Shown: positions 28,450-36,916 of the stretch, one piece after another
Layout: every line of letters starts with the position of its first letter
Position numbering within the stretch: position 1 is the stretch's first letter
Assembly: GCF_024505085.1 (NCBI RefSeq)
Contig: NZ_JANIBC010000007.1
Span: 48,246-112,245 of the forward strand
Source of the DNA: Parvularcula maris
GTDB lineage: Bacteria > Pseudomonadota > Alphaproteobacteria > Caulobacterales > Parvularculaceae
Length of the DNA stretch: 64,000 bases
Direction of reading: 5' to 3'
The notes under the pieces: model-generated
Databases searched by the model: none
The model's input: the letters and a program-made list of their open reading frames with translations, nothing else
What the model was told of the DNA's origin: nothing
Program-made: the position numbers and the translations under genes

Positions 28450-29403
28450 CTACTTCCCGGCGTAGCGGTCCGTCGCGGCGATCAGCGCCCTGACGATACC
28501 GGGCTCGCTGGCGGCGTGGCCCGCATCGCCGACCACCTTCAGCACGCTGCCGGGCCAGGCCTTGTGAAGCTCATGGGCAGTCTTCATCGGCGTCACCACG
28601 TCGTAGCGGCCCTGCACGATAGTGCCGGGGATGCCTTCGAGCCGCCCGGCGTTCTTGATGATGAAGTCGTCCTCTTCAAAGAAGCCGCCGTTCATGAAGT
28701 AGTGGTTCTCGATCCGGGCGAAGGCGAGAGCGAAGCGCTCGCCTGCGAAGCTGTCCATGCGCTCCCGGCTGGGCACCAGCGACACGGTGGAGCCCTCCCA
28801 CACGGCCCAGGCCTTCGCCGCTTCGAGCTGCAGGCGCTCATCGTCCGAGAGAAGCCGCCGCTGATAGGCGGCCATCAGATCGCCGCGCTCCTCCTCCGGG
28901 ATCGGCGCAAGGAACGCCTCCCAAGCCTCGGGAAACACCCAGTTCGCCCCCTCCTGGTAGAACCATAAGAGCTCCTCGCGGCGCAGGGTGAAGATGCCGC
29001 GCAGGACCAGCTCGCTCACCCGGCCCGGGTGGGTGAGGGCGTAGGTCAGCGCCAGGGTCGAACCCCAGGAGCCGCCGAACACCTGCCAGCGCTCGATGCC
29101 CAGCTCCTGCCTGATCCGCTCCATATCGGCGATCAGGTCCCAGGTGGTGTTCTCGCGCAGCTCGGCATGGGGCATGGAGCGGCCGCAGCCGCGCTGGTCG
29201 AACAGCACGATATGGTAGAGCGCCGGATCGAAATAGCGCCGCATGGAGGGGGTCGAGCCTCCCCCCGGTCCGCCATGGCACACAACCACGGGTTTGCCGT
29301 CGGGGTTGCCGCTCACCTCGTAGTAGACCTCATGCAGGCTCGACACCTGCAAACGGGCGCGCCGGTAGGGCTCAAGTGGTGAATAAAACGTTGAACGCGC
29401 CAT
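28450..29403 (-). CDS. pip: proline iminopeptidase
   Basis: 317-aa alpha/beta hydrolase that removes N-terminal proline from peptides. The start matches the family (FYSPLEPYRRARLQV...YYEVSGNPDGKP). The oxyanion HGGPGGG, the nucleophile GGSWGS, the acid in GRYDVVTP and the final His in DAGHAASEP are all present. The ATG at 29403 gives the normal family start; a GTG at 29439 would add twelve residues. A cytoplasmic location is expected. Confidence 0.94.
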   Translation of the reverse strand: MARSTFYSPLEPYRRARLQVSSLHEVYYEVSGNPDGKPVVVCHGGPGGGSTPSMRRYFDPALYHIVLFDQRGCGRSMPHAELRENTTWDLIADMERIRQELGIERWQVFGGSWGSTLALTYALTHPGRVSELVLRGIFTLRREELLWFYQEGANWVFPEAWEAFLAPIPEEERGDLMAAYQRRLLSDDERLQLEAAKAWAVWEGSTVSLVPSRERMDSFAGERFALAFARIENHYFMNGGFFEEDDFIIKNAGRLEGIPGTIVQGRYDVVTPMKTAHELHKAWPGSVLKVVGDAGHAASEPGIVRALIAATDRYAGK

Positions 29404-29558
29404 AGGAGACTTTACGTAACTGGTCGGGATGTGTTTCACTTCGGTGTAAACATCCTTTCGCTGTGGGCAACGGTCCTTTTACCCGTCAGGGGGATTGTCC
29501 GTGGTGCAAGGCCGCAGGGCACGCGGTTATCAAAGGGTAGGACAGGACGATCATTCGT

Positions 29559-30164
29559 TTGGTTGCATTTTGCGGGCTGGCGCTCGCCGTGACAGGTTGC
29601 GCTTCGGTCGAGGTGGTGATGCCCGGCGCGAAGCCTGTGGCCGACGCCGAGCCTCGCCGTGAGCGGGCGGAGCTGACCGCTTCGCTCGACCGTCTGGAGG
29701 ACAGCCCCTGGGCGGAGAACAAGGCGGTCGAGACCGACAGTTTCGTGCAGGCGCTCTTCGGCGGCGGGGCGCCCAGCCCGAAAGAGGATGCCGAGCGCTA
29801 CCTCGCCGACCTCGAGGGCCAGGCGACGCTGACCGTCAGGCGCGACATCGAAGCCACCCTCTCCGCGGTCTGGAACGTGGCCCGCAACGGCAAGGAGGCT
29901 GCTTCCGCGCTGGAGCCGGTGCAGGGCGACCTGCGCACCCTCGAGGCCGCCATCGTCGAGGCGCGCCGCTGCCGCCTCGTCTATGCCGAGGCGCTGAAGA
30001 TGCTGGGCGATGACGACCCATCGGTCACCCGCGACGAGGTGCGGCTGGTCAAATCCCGCTTCAACCAGGCGATCATGGAGCTAGGCCGCACGGCGGACCT
30101 CGTCTCCACAAGGCTCGAGGGCGATCTGGCCCCCAGCTACGCCCAGAACACCCCGGCGCTTTAA
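29559..30164 (+). CDS. small predicted lipoprotein of unknown function
   Basis: About 201 aa with an N-terminal hydrophobic segment ending in the lipobox VTGC near residue 14; the rest is helical and charged. No known family. The frame is closed upstream by TAG at 29538, and no ATG or GTG lies before the signal sequence. The candidates are TTG 29559, ATT 29553 and ATC 29550, with AGGACAGGA just upstream. ATT or ATC would give MRL or MIRL with the positive charge normal for a signal peptide, whereas TTG leaves it uncharged. The gene ends in front of a large repeat block. Confidence 0.7.
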   Translation: MVAFCGLALAVTGCASVEVVMPGAKPVADAEPRRERAELTASLDRLEDSPWAENKAVETDSFVQALFGGGAPSPKEDAERYLADLEGQATLTVRRDIEATLSAVWNVARNGKEAASALEPVQGDLRTLEAAIVEARRCRLVYAEALKMLGDDDPSVTRDEVRLVKSRFNQAIMELGRTADLVSTRLEGDLAPSYAQNTPAL

Positions 30165-30173
30165 ACCGACCCC

Positions 30174-30249
30174 GTAGGGCGGCTCGCGCAGCGTGCCGCC
30201 GTTCGTAGGAACTGCGGTCGCAGGCGGCACGCTTCGCGAGCCGCCCTAC
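30174..30249. repeat. palindromic intergenic repeat D, copy 2
   Basis: 76 bp with GTAGGGCGGCTCGCGCAGC on the left and its near-perfect inverse (GCTTCGCGAGCCGCCCTAC) on the right. The arms match copy D1 at 3046-3122. Confidence 0.85.
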
Positions 30250-30275
30250 TGTTCGCTGCACCCTAACGCTCCCCG

Positions 30276-30393
30276 CCCCCTCAGCCTACCGGCAGCTCCC
30301 CCACTGCGTAGGGGAGCGAAGTAGTAAGCCAACGCTGGTCACTGTTTCCCTCCCCCATTCCATGGGGGAAGGTGCCCGAAGGGCGGAGGGGGG
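30276..30393. repeat. palindromic intergenic repeat C, copy 1
   Basis: About 118 bp beginning CCCCCTCAGCCTACCGGCAG and ending GCCCGAAGGGCGGAGGGGG, with a GGGAG/CTCCCC core. It is the reverse complement in layout of copy C2 at 49601-49718. Confidence 0.8.
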
Positions 30394-30776
30394 TACTGCA
30401 GCAGGTACTTATCCCCGCCATCTCCGCACCGCGTACTCTCTTTCCATCGCAGCAGGCGTTCGGGGCGGGAGGCGCCATCCTACCTGGTTTGCTGCCTTGG
30501 TGGGGCTTCGGGGCGGGTGGTCCTGGGGGCGGCGCAGCAGATGCTCGTCCGCTTACCGTCTACCTGCATACTGGACCCGAGCAGGGCGAGCTAAGGATTG
30601 GCCCCTGTTCAGAGCCCCGCCAAGCCGGCGCGCGGCGTAGGGAGATGGGCCTCCCTCATGCCAAAGCACCTTCTTCGTTTCACACTCAAGCTGCGGCAGC
30701 GCCGCGCGCCGGGTCCCCGTTCGTTTGATAGGTCCGCATCGAGCGGATGCTCGTGCTGCCTCACCCCCCTACCGCC

Positions 30777-30896
30777 GTCATCCCGGACTTGATCCGGGAC
30801 CCATGGACCGAGCGCTTCTCACCAGTGAACCGGACCGAATGAATCGTAACGTCGAGCCATGGGTCCCGGATAGCGCTCGCGCGCTTCCGGGATGAC
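30777..30896. repeat. palindromic intergenic repeat A, copy 4
   Basis: 120 bp: GTCATCCCGGACTTGATCC on the left, then GGGACCCATGGACC, and an arm ending CCATGGGTCCCGG...CCGGGATGAC on the right. Closest to copy A5. Confidence 0.85.
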
Positions 30897-30952
30897 GGCG
30901 GAAGGAGCCGTGCTCACTACCCAGGAATGGTGGCCGCCTGCCGGCGTCCACC

Positions 30953-33223
30953 CTACGGGCCGAGCACCTCGGCTTGGTCGTCGTCGCGTCTTGCCCGTTG
31001 GACCCTTGCGTTCATGATGCGCCTCTCGAAGAGCTCCACATAGGGCTGGGGCACGCCGGGCATGCCGCGGAGCTGCTGGAGCTGCCGGGTGGCCGCCGTG
31101 AGGTCCCGGTCCCGCCAGGCCACGAGCAGGTCTCGCTGGGCCTCCGACAGGGTGCGGAAATTCTTCGACGCTTTGAGGAACGGGTTGCCGACCAGGCCGT
31201 AGATCATCTCCGGTGCGGTCTCGGCGTCGCGGCGGACGAAGTCGAGGTCGAGGAAGGCGTAGTGGTGGCGCAGCGCCTCGAATACTCGGCTGTCTGCGAG
31301 GATCGCCGGGCCGTAGAGCTCCGACCGCGCGCGCAAGCGGCCCGCGAAGCTCACAGGCTGGCCGAGCGCCGCGTAGCGGTTGCGCCCGCCAAGCCCCACG
31401 GGACCGGCAAAGCAGGGACCCGTGGCGATGCCGATCTCAATGCGGCCATCGGCGAGGTCCTCGAACAGCCCGCCAGGCCCGGTGCCGTGGCGCTCGGCCA
31501 CCTGCTGGCTCATCTCGCTCACATCATCGAGCATGCGCAGGGCACAGGCGCAGGCCAGCTCGATATGCTTAGGCTCGCTCAGCGGCACGTTCCAATAGCC
31601 CAGCAGCCTGCCGTCCTCGCCGTAGTCCACCGTCCCCTCGTGATCGAGGATGGTGCGGCGGAGCCGGTCGTTCGCCGAGGCCTTGAAGAGCACATAGTCC
31701 TTCGGGTCCTTCTCGAACTGGCGGACCAGGCGAGGAGGGAGCTGGAAGGCGCAGGAGAGCACGGTGACCTCCCGGTGAACGCCGTGCAGCAGCTTGGCGC
31801 CGCCGTGGCGCTGCAGCCGGGACATGGCCTTCTGGGGCAGGGCGCCGTGGAAGGCGCCGCGCACGGCGTCGTCGCGCACCACCATGTTCACGAGCACCGT
31901 GGCGCCGACGGCGAGGGGCGCACCAACTGAAGCAAGGGCTGCGGGGCTGGGGTCAAGCAACATGCCCGTGGAGCGGAACAGGACGAGCGCTCCGGCGAAG
32001 CTGAGGATGGCCAGCAGCACGGCTGCCGCGGTCGCCAGCGCTGCGGGCAGAAAAACCACGGCCAAAGCTGCCAGCACGCCTACGAGCGCTACGGCGAAGG
32101 CCTCGGCGAAACCTGCCCAGGCGGGGCGCTGCGGCGCGACACCGGCGGCGAACTGCTGGGCGTTGAGGGCGTGGACCGCCGCAAGCGGCAGCTCGCCCTT
32201 GGCCGTCGAGACGGTGCCGCCTGGCGATAGGGTCTCGCCGATGAAGACATGGCGGCCTTCGAGCTGGGCCGTCCACTGACCCGGCTGGTCGAGCACCCGC
32301 CAGGCCGGAACGTTGGGCACGCCGGTATCGCGGGGCAGCCACAGCCGCAGCTCGCCCCGGCTGTCGAGGGGGATCGGAGGCGCCGCGGCGACCTGAACGC
32401 TCTCGAGCGGCGCGCCTGCGGCGGAGACCGTGCGCCTCGCCGTCGTCACCACGATCTCCTGCGACGCGGCGGCGAGCCCTGCCAGACCGGCAGTGGCGGC
32501 GGGAAGGTCGGCCGCTGCGTAGAGGGGAGAGACCCGCCTGGCCCGCCCGTCCCGATCGAGGGGGAGCCCCGCTGCTGCGGCCAGCCTGGCTTCGCGCAGC
32601 TCCGCCGAGAGCGTCTTGCTGCCCAGCACGGCGGGGACCGCGACATAGCCGAGATCGCTGTTCTCGATGGCGAACCAGCCTGCATCCGGGGCGCTGATCC
32701 GCGACCAGGCCACCGGCACCGAGGTGGAGCGCAGACGCTCGCCCACCCCCAGCGCCACCGGTCCTCCGGCCGTGGCTCTGGCGAGGACCAGATCGTTGGA
32801 GGGCAGGACCGACAATGCGGCGATGCGGTCGGCGGGCTCGGAGGCGGAGGTCTCGAGCCAGCGCCTCGCCAGCACGTCGGGGGAGAGGGGATCGTCGCCC
32901 GCCACCGAGATGGCCAGGGTCACCGAGGCCGCTCCCCCGTTCTCAGCCGCCTGCACCAGGGAGGCGTAGGCGCTGCGCGGCCAGGGCCACTCGCCTAGGC
33001 GCTCCTGGCTCTCATCACCGATGAGGATCGTCGCCACGGGCAGCTCGCCGCCCTCCGCCGCCTCGCGCGGGGTGAGGCGGAGCAGGGTATCGAAGCTCGC
33101 CTCGCGCAGGGTCTGGCCGGGGTTCTGCGCGGTCAGCAGCGCCCAGGCAGCCAGCAGGAACACCAGCACGGCGGGGCTCAACAGCAGCAGCCTGAGGCGC
33201 TGTTCCTGACGCTGTTCGAACAT
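30953..33223 (-). CDS. CHASE2-domain protein with degenerate adenylate/guanylate cyclase domain
   Basis: 756 aa. A first helix (about 11-31) is followed by an extracytoplasmic CHASE2 sensor domain (about 35-365), three helices (about 375-460), and a class III cyclase domain (about 490-690). The cyclase core is recognisable but the catalytic residues are lost. The first metal Asp (normally in LFSDxRGF) is absent in VTVLSCAFQLPP. The second (IGD) is reversed to EDG in GTVDYGEDGRLLGYWNVP. The GDxVNLAxRLE segment reads GQPVSFAGRLR. I infer an inactive cyclase acting as a sensor or scaffold. ATG 33223 has AGAGG upstream. It is divergent from the mla operon. Confidence 0.85.
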   Translation of the reverse strand: MFEQRQEQRLRLLLLSPAVLVFLLAAWALLTAQNPGQTLREASFDTLLRLTPREAAEGGELPVATILIGDESQERLGEWPWPRSAYASLVQAAENGGAASVTLAISVAGDDPLSPDVLARRWLETSASEPADRIAALSVLPSNDLVLARATAGGPVALGVGERLRSTSVPVAWSRISAPDAGWFAIENSDLGYVAVPAVLGSKTLSAELREARLAAAAGLPLDRDGRARRVSPLYAAADLPAATAGLAGLAAASQEIVVTTARRTVSAAGAPLESVQVAAAPPIPLDSRGELRLWLPRDTGVPNVPAWRVLDQPGQWTAQLEGRHVFIGETLSPGGTVSTAKGELPLAAVHALNAQQFAAGVAPQRPAWAGFAEAFAVALVGVLAALAVVFLPAALATAAAVLLAILSFAGALVLFRSTGMLLDPSPAALASVGAPLAVGATVLVNMVVRDDAVRGAFHGALPQKAMSRLQRHGGAKLLHGVHREVTVLSCAFQLPPRLVRQFEKDPKDYVLFKASANDRLRRTILDHEGTVDYGEDGRLLGYWNVPLSEPKHIELACACALRMLDDVSEMSQQVAERHGTGPGGLFEDLADGRIEIGIATGPCFAGPVGLGGRNRYAALGQPVSFAGRLRARSELYGPAILADSRVFEALRHHYAFLDLDFVRRDAETAPEMIYGLVGNPFLKASKNFRTLSEAQRDLLVAWRDRDLTAATRQLQQLRGMPGVPQPYVELFERRIMNARVQRARRDDDQAEVLGP

Positions 33224-33290
33224 AGGGCTGGCCTCTGATCCTTGCCGGTTGCGCCCGGCGCTCAAGATAACAATGTCACATACCTGGCTA

Positions 33291-33338
33291 GGCATGCTTC
33301 GCCTTCATGGCGTATCAAGCAGTTTTTGGCATGCTTCG
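33291..33338. promoter_or_regulatory. two 11-bp direct repeats in the CHASE2/mla divergent promoter region
   Basis: GGCATGCTTCG occurs at 33291-33301 and at 33328-33338, 37 bp apart. Each copy contains the palindrome GCATGC. Both sit in the 157-bp gap between the CHASE2 gene and mlaE, where both promoters must lie. A role as an operator is possible but unproven. Confidence 0.35.
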
Positions 33339-33380
33339 TGAACTGAAACCGAGCATGTAAAGCAAGGCTGAACAAATCGC

Positions 33381-34520
33381 ATGACAAGCGCGAGCTTCGA
33401 GGTGGTGAAGGGGGATCACCCCCGCCTGTCGGCGCACGGTCCCTGGACCATTGCCGACGGCGTGGCCGCGCTCGATTCCAAGATCCGCGCCTTTGCACAG
33501 ACGACCCTCGACAAGAAGCTGACCATCGACATGGCCGGGGTCGAGGCGCTGGACACGGTGGGCGCCATGATCCTGCAGCGCACGATGCAGGCCTGCGGCG
33601 GGCGCACCCAGGAGGGCCAGCCCCTCGCAGGCTTTGTCAACGTCACCGATCATCACGAGACGCTGCTCGAGCAGGCGGCAGGCAACCTCATCTCCTGCGA
33701 GGTGCCCCAGAGACCGAACTCGGCGCTCATCGTGCTGGAGCGGGTGGGCCGCGCCACCGACGACATCGCCGAAGAGGTGCTGAACATTCTCAGCTTCGTC
33801 GGCCAGGTCGTCTCCCGCATCGGCGAGAACATCCGCCATCCCGGTCATTTCCGCCCCACTGCGGTGGTGCACCATATGGAGACGGCGGGGCTCAACGCCC
33901 TCTTCATCGTCGGGCTGATGTCCTTCCTCATCGGCGCCGTCGTCGCCTTCATGGGCGCGACCGTGCTGGCCGAGTTCGGCGCGGAGGTCTTCGCGGTGGA
34001 GCTTGTGGGTATCTCGGTGCTGCGCGAGTTCGGCGTGCTCCTGACGGCCATCCTCATCGCAGGCCGCTCGGGCAGCGCCTTCACGGCGGCCATCGGCTCG
34101 ATGAAGCTGCGCGAGGAGATCGACGCCATGCGGGCCATGGGCATCGACCCGATGGATGCGCTGGTTGTGCCGAGAGTGATCGCGCTGCTTCTGGCCGTTC
34201 CCTGCCTCGCCTTCATCGCTTCGGTGCTGGGGCTGATGGGCGGCGGCGTGGTCTGCGCCCTGGCCCTCGACATCCCGCCCGCGCTCTTCATGGCCAGGAC
34301 GCAGGACATCATCGTCATCGACAATTTCGTCGTCGGCATGGTCAAGGCGCCGGTCTTCGGCTTCGCCATCGCGGTGATCGGCTGCTACCAGGGCATGATG
34401 GTCGAGGCCTCCGCCGAGGAGCTGGGCCGTAGAACGACGATCTCGGTCGTACAGTCGCTCTTCCTCGTTATCCTCGCCGACGCCCTCTTCGCGATCCTCT
34501 TCATGGAGCTCGACTACTAA
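33381..34520 (+). CDS. mlaE: MlaE-type permease with N-terminal STAS (MlaB-like) domain
   Basis: 379 aa: an N-terminal STAS domain (about 10-115, with LTIDMAGVEALDTVGAMIL) fused to an MlaE permease domain (about 130-379) with five or six helices and the motif VLREFGVLLTAILIAGRSGSAF. In E. coli these are separate proteins, MlaB and MlaE, of the ABC machine that moves phospholipids between the inner and outer membranes. The fusion is known in other bacteria. It is the first gene of a four-gene operon; mlaF starts two bases after its stop. Confidence 0.93.
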   Translation: MTSASFEVVKGDHPRLSAHGPWTIADGVAALDSKIRAFAQTTLDKKLTIDMAGVEALDTVGAMILQRTMQACGGRTQEGQPLAGFVNVTDHHETLLEQAAGNLISCEVPQRPNSALIVLERVGRATDDIAEEVLNILSFVGQVVSRIGENIRHPGHFRPTAVVHHMETAGLNALFIVGLMSFLIGAVVAFMGATVLAEFGAEVFAVELVGISVLREFGVLLTAILIAGRSGSAFTAAIGSMKLREEIDAMRAMGIDPMDALVVPRVIALLLAVPCLAFIASVLGLMGGGVVCALALDIPPALFMARTQDIIVIDNFVVGMVKAPVFGFAIAVIGCYQGMMVEASAEELGRRTTISVVQSLFLVILADALFAILFMELDY

Positions 34521-34521
34521 G

Positions 34522-35310
34522 ATGGCCGAGCAGAAGAACGTCATTGAGGTCAGGGACCTCAAGAACCAGTTCGGCAAGCAGGTCGTCCATGACGATCTCG
34601 ACCTCGATGTGCGCGAGCGGGAGATCCTCGGCGTGGTCGGCGGATCGGGCACCGGCAAGTCGGTCCTCCTGCGCTCCATCGTCGGGCTGCAGACGCCGAA
34701 AGATGGCCAGATCCACGTCCTCGGCAGGCAGATCTTCCCCCGCAAAGCCACCGCGAGGGAGATCAACGAGGATATCGGCATCCTGTTCCAGGACGGGGCA
34801 CTCTTCTCCTCCATGACCGTCTCCGAGAACGTCATGGCCCCGCTGCGCGAGCACCACCCGGAGATCGGCGACCAGCTCGCCCAGGAGATCGCCGGGATGA
34901 AGCTCTCCCTTTCGGGTCTCTCCGAAGGGGTGGGCGGGAAGATGCCTTCGGAGCTTTCAGGCGGCATGAGGAAGCGCGTGGCGCTGGCCCGCGCCATGGC
35001 CCTCGACCCGCGCATCCTGTTCCTCGACGAGCCGACGGCGGGCCTCGACCCCATCGGCGCCGCGCGCTTCGACGAGCTGATCATCAGCCTCAAGGAGAAT
35101 CTCGGCCTCACCATCTTCATGGTGACCCACGACCTCGACAGCCTGAACAGGGCCTGCGACCGGGTGGCGGTCCTGGCCGAGAAGAAGGTCATCGTGAACG
35201 CCTCCCTCGACGAGGTGCGGCGCTCGAACCACCCCTGGATAGGGGAGTATTTCGGCGGCCCGAGAGGCCGCGCCGCGGCAGGCGCGAATCTTGCGTCGGG
35301 CGCCGCGTGA
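34522..35310 (+). CDS. mlaF: MlaF-type ATPase of the lipid transporter
   Basis: 262-aa ABC ATPase of the Mla complex. Walker A is VVGGSGTGKSVLL (about 38-50), the Q-loop is FQDGALFSS, the signature is LSGGMRKRVALARA, and Walker B is ILFLDEPTAGLDP, with the switch His in MVTHDLDS. It supplies energy for lipid movement. The following gene starts with its own ATG and Shine-Dalgarno sequence after this stop. Confidence 0.95.
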   Translation: MAEQKNVIEVRDLKNQFGKQVVHDDLDLDVREREILGVVGGSGTGKSVLLRSIVGLQTPKDGQIHVLGRQIFPRKATAREINEDIGILFQDGALFSSMTVSENVMAPLREHHPEIGDQLAQEIAGMKLSLSGLSEGVGGKMPSELSGGMRKRVALARAMALDPRILFLDEPTAGLDPIGAARFDELIISLKENLGLTIFMVTHDLDSLNRACDRVAVLAEKKVIVNASLDEVRRSNHPWIGEYFGGPRGRAAAGANLASGAA

Positions 35311-35323
35311 AGGAGAATTTCCG

Positions 35324-36259
35324 ATGGAAACCCGTGCCCACTACGTCCTGATCGGTAGCGCCGTCGTCGCCACCTTGGTCATGGCCGTCCTGTTCGCCCT
35401 CTGGCTCGGCAATGCCGAGCGGGCCTATGACGAGTACTACGTCACCTTCACCGAGCGGGTCTCGGGCCTGCAGGTCGGCGCCGCCGTGCAGATGAACGGC
35501 ATCCGCGTCGGCGAGGTCGAGGAGCTGGGCCTCGATGAGGACAACCCCAACATCGCCCGCGCCCTGGTCCGCGTCGATGAGGACACCCCGATCAAGGTCG
35601 ACACCGAGGCCGAGCTGGAGCTCGTCGGTGTCACCGGCCTCTCCATCATCCAGTTCGTCGGCGGCGATCCGCAGACGCCTCTGCTGAAACAGGTGAGCAA
35701 TGAGCGCATCCCCGAGATCGAGGGCTCGGCGGGCGGCCTCGCCGCGGTCATCGAGAGCTCCGGCCCCCTCGCCGAGAACATCACCAGCCTCGTCTCTGCG
35801 GAGAACATCGACCGCATCAACCGCATCCTGCAGGATATCGAGACCCTGACCGACGCCGTCGCCGACAGCGAGGACGACATCGGCACCATCATCGAGAACG
35901 CCGCTACAGTCTCCATTATCCTCAGGCGGAACGCCGAGGCGCTGGACGGCACGGTTGCGCGCATCAACGCCGTGCTCGCCGAGACCGAGGGCCTCCTCGC
36001 TGGCGACATCAAGAGGACGCTGGAGGAGACCAGCGCCTCCGCTGAGGAGCTCGCCTCGGTCATGGCCCAGCTCGACGACATCATCACCGAGAACCGTCCG
36101 GCCATCGACGCCTTCGCCCAGGAGGGCCTTGGTGCCACCGTCGGCGTGATCGCTCAAGCCAACCGCGTCCTCGCCACCACCGAAGCCATCCTGCAGGAGT
36201 TCGACCGCAACCCGGCGCAGTTCCTGCTCGGTGAGAACCGCCCGGAGACCCGCCAGTGA
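35324..36259 (+). CDS. mlaD: MlaD-type MCE domain protein
   Basis: 311-aa periplasmic lipid-binding subunit. One N-terminal helix (about 7-28) precedes an MCE domain (about 38-120; VQMNGIRVGEVEELG, VTGLSIIQFVGG). A long helical C-terminus (about 150-290) follows, longer than in E. coli MlaD. ATG 35324 has GAAGGAGAA upstream; the open frame from 35291 only overlaps the end of mlaF. The stop overlaps the next start (GTGA). Confidence 0.93.
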   Translation: METRAHYVLIGSAVVATLVMAVLFALWLGNAERAYDEYYVTFTERVSGLQVGAAVQMNGIRVGEVEELGLDEDNPNIARALVRVDEDTPIKVDTEAELELVGVTGLSIIQFVGGDPQTPLLKQVSNERIPEIEGSAGGLAAVIESSGPLAENITSLVSAENIDRINRILQDIETLTDAVADSEDDIGTIIENAATVSIILRRNAEALDGTVARINAVLAETEGLLAGDIKRTLEETSASAEELASVMAQLDDIITENRPAIDAFAQEGLGATVGVIAQANRVLATTEAILQEFDRNPAQFLLGENRPETRQ

Positions 36260-36909
36260 TCCGCCTCCTGACCCTTGCCGCAGCAGCGCTCGTCCTGACG
36301 GGCTGCATCTCCCTCGTGCCCAAGGCGAGCGAGCTGCCGCCGCGCTACACGCTGGAGGCCGAACCTGCCGTACCCGTCGCATCGCGCTTGCCGGTGACCC
36401 TGGCGGTGGCCGATGCCAGGGCCGAAGGAGCCATCAACACCTCCAAGATCGCGGTGCGCACGGCCAGCAACGAGATCCGCTACATGCCCGACGGCGAGTG
36501 GTCGGACCGGCTGCCACGGATCGTCAGCCTGCTTCTGGAACGTGCGGCAGAGAACCAGGGCCGCCTTCTCGCGGTCTCCGACCGGGTGGCGCTGCCCCTG
36601 GCCGACTACGTGGTCTACACGGACATCCAGACCTTCGAGGCCGACCGCACGGCCAGTCCCGAACAGGTCGACGTGATCTTTCGGGTACGCCTCGAGAACA
36701 GGACCGGCAGCGTCCTCGGCGCCCAGCGCTTCTCCGCTTCGAGGCCTCTCAACGACATCGACACGGCAGGGGTCGCGGGCGCTCTCAACGAAGCCGCCGC
36801 CGCCGCCGCCGCCGATGCTGCGGACTGGATGATCGGCGTCATCGAGGCCGCCGAGGTGAGCCGCGAAGCGCAGCAGGAGCGGCGCGACAGGCGGGCCTCT
36901 TCGCGCTAG
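36256..36909 (+). CDS. ABC-type transport auxiliary lipoprotein (PqiC/YmbA-like)
   Basis: 217-aa lipoprotein with signal sequence and lipobox VLTGC near residue 17. It belongs to the ABC transport auxiliary (ABC_trans_aux, DUF330) family, of which PqiC/YmbA are members that accompany MCE transporters. It starts with GTG inside the mlaD stop. Such lipoproteins are thought to link the MCE system to the outer membrane. Together with the three preceding genes it completes a Mla-like operon; an MlaA homologue is not seen in the window. Confidence 0.88.
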   Translation: MIRLLTLAAAALVLTGCISLVPKASELPPRYTLEAEPAVPVASRLPVTLAVADARAEGAINTSKIAVRTASNEIRYMPDGEWSDRLPRIVSLLLERAAENQGRLLAVSDRVALPLADYVVYTDIQTFEADRTASPEQVDVIFRVRLENRTGSVLGAQRFSASRPLNDIDTAGVAGALNEAAAAAAADAADWMIGVIEAAEVSREAQQERRDRRASSR

Positions 36910-36916
36910 ATCGCCG

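Larger units (their letters stand above)
30165..30952. other. 788-bp gene desert made largely of repeats
   Basis: Between the convergent lipoprotein and CHASE2 genes. It holds repeat D2 (30174-30249), repeat C1 (30276-30393), about 380 bp of unassigned sequence (30394-30776), and repeat A4 (30777-30896). Short open frames in the middle, such as 30362-30728, show no family, no plausible start context and overlap the repeats, so I do not call genes. Confidence 0.7.

Noticed and set aside
30362..30728. Two small overlapping open frames in the repeat desert
   Set aside because: They begin inside repeat C1, have no family resemblance, no good ribosome site and Arg/Gly/Pro-rich shadow composition.
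33315..35192. 625-codon minus-strand frame over mlaE and mlaF
   Set aside because: Antisense to two genes with clear motifs; Asp/His-rich shadow.
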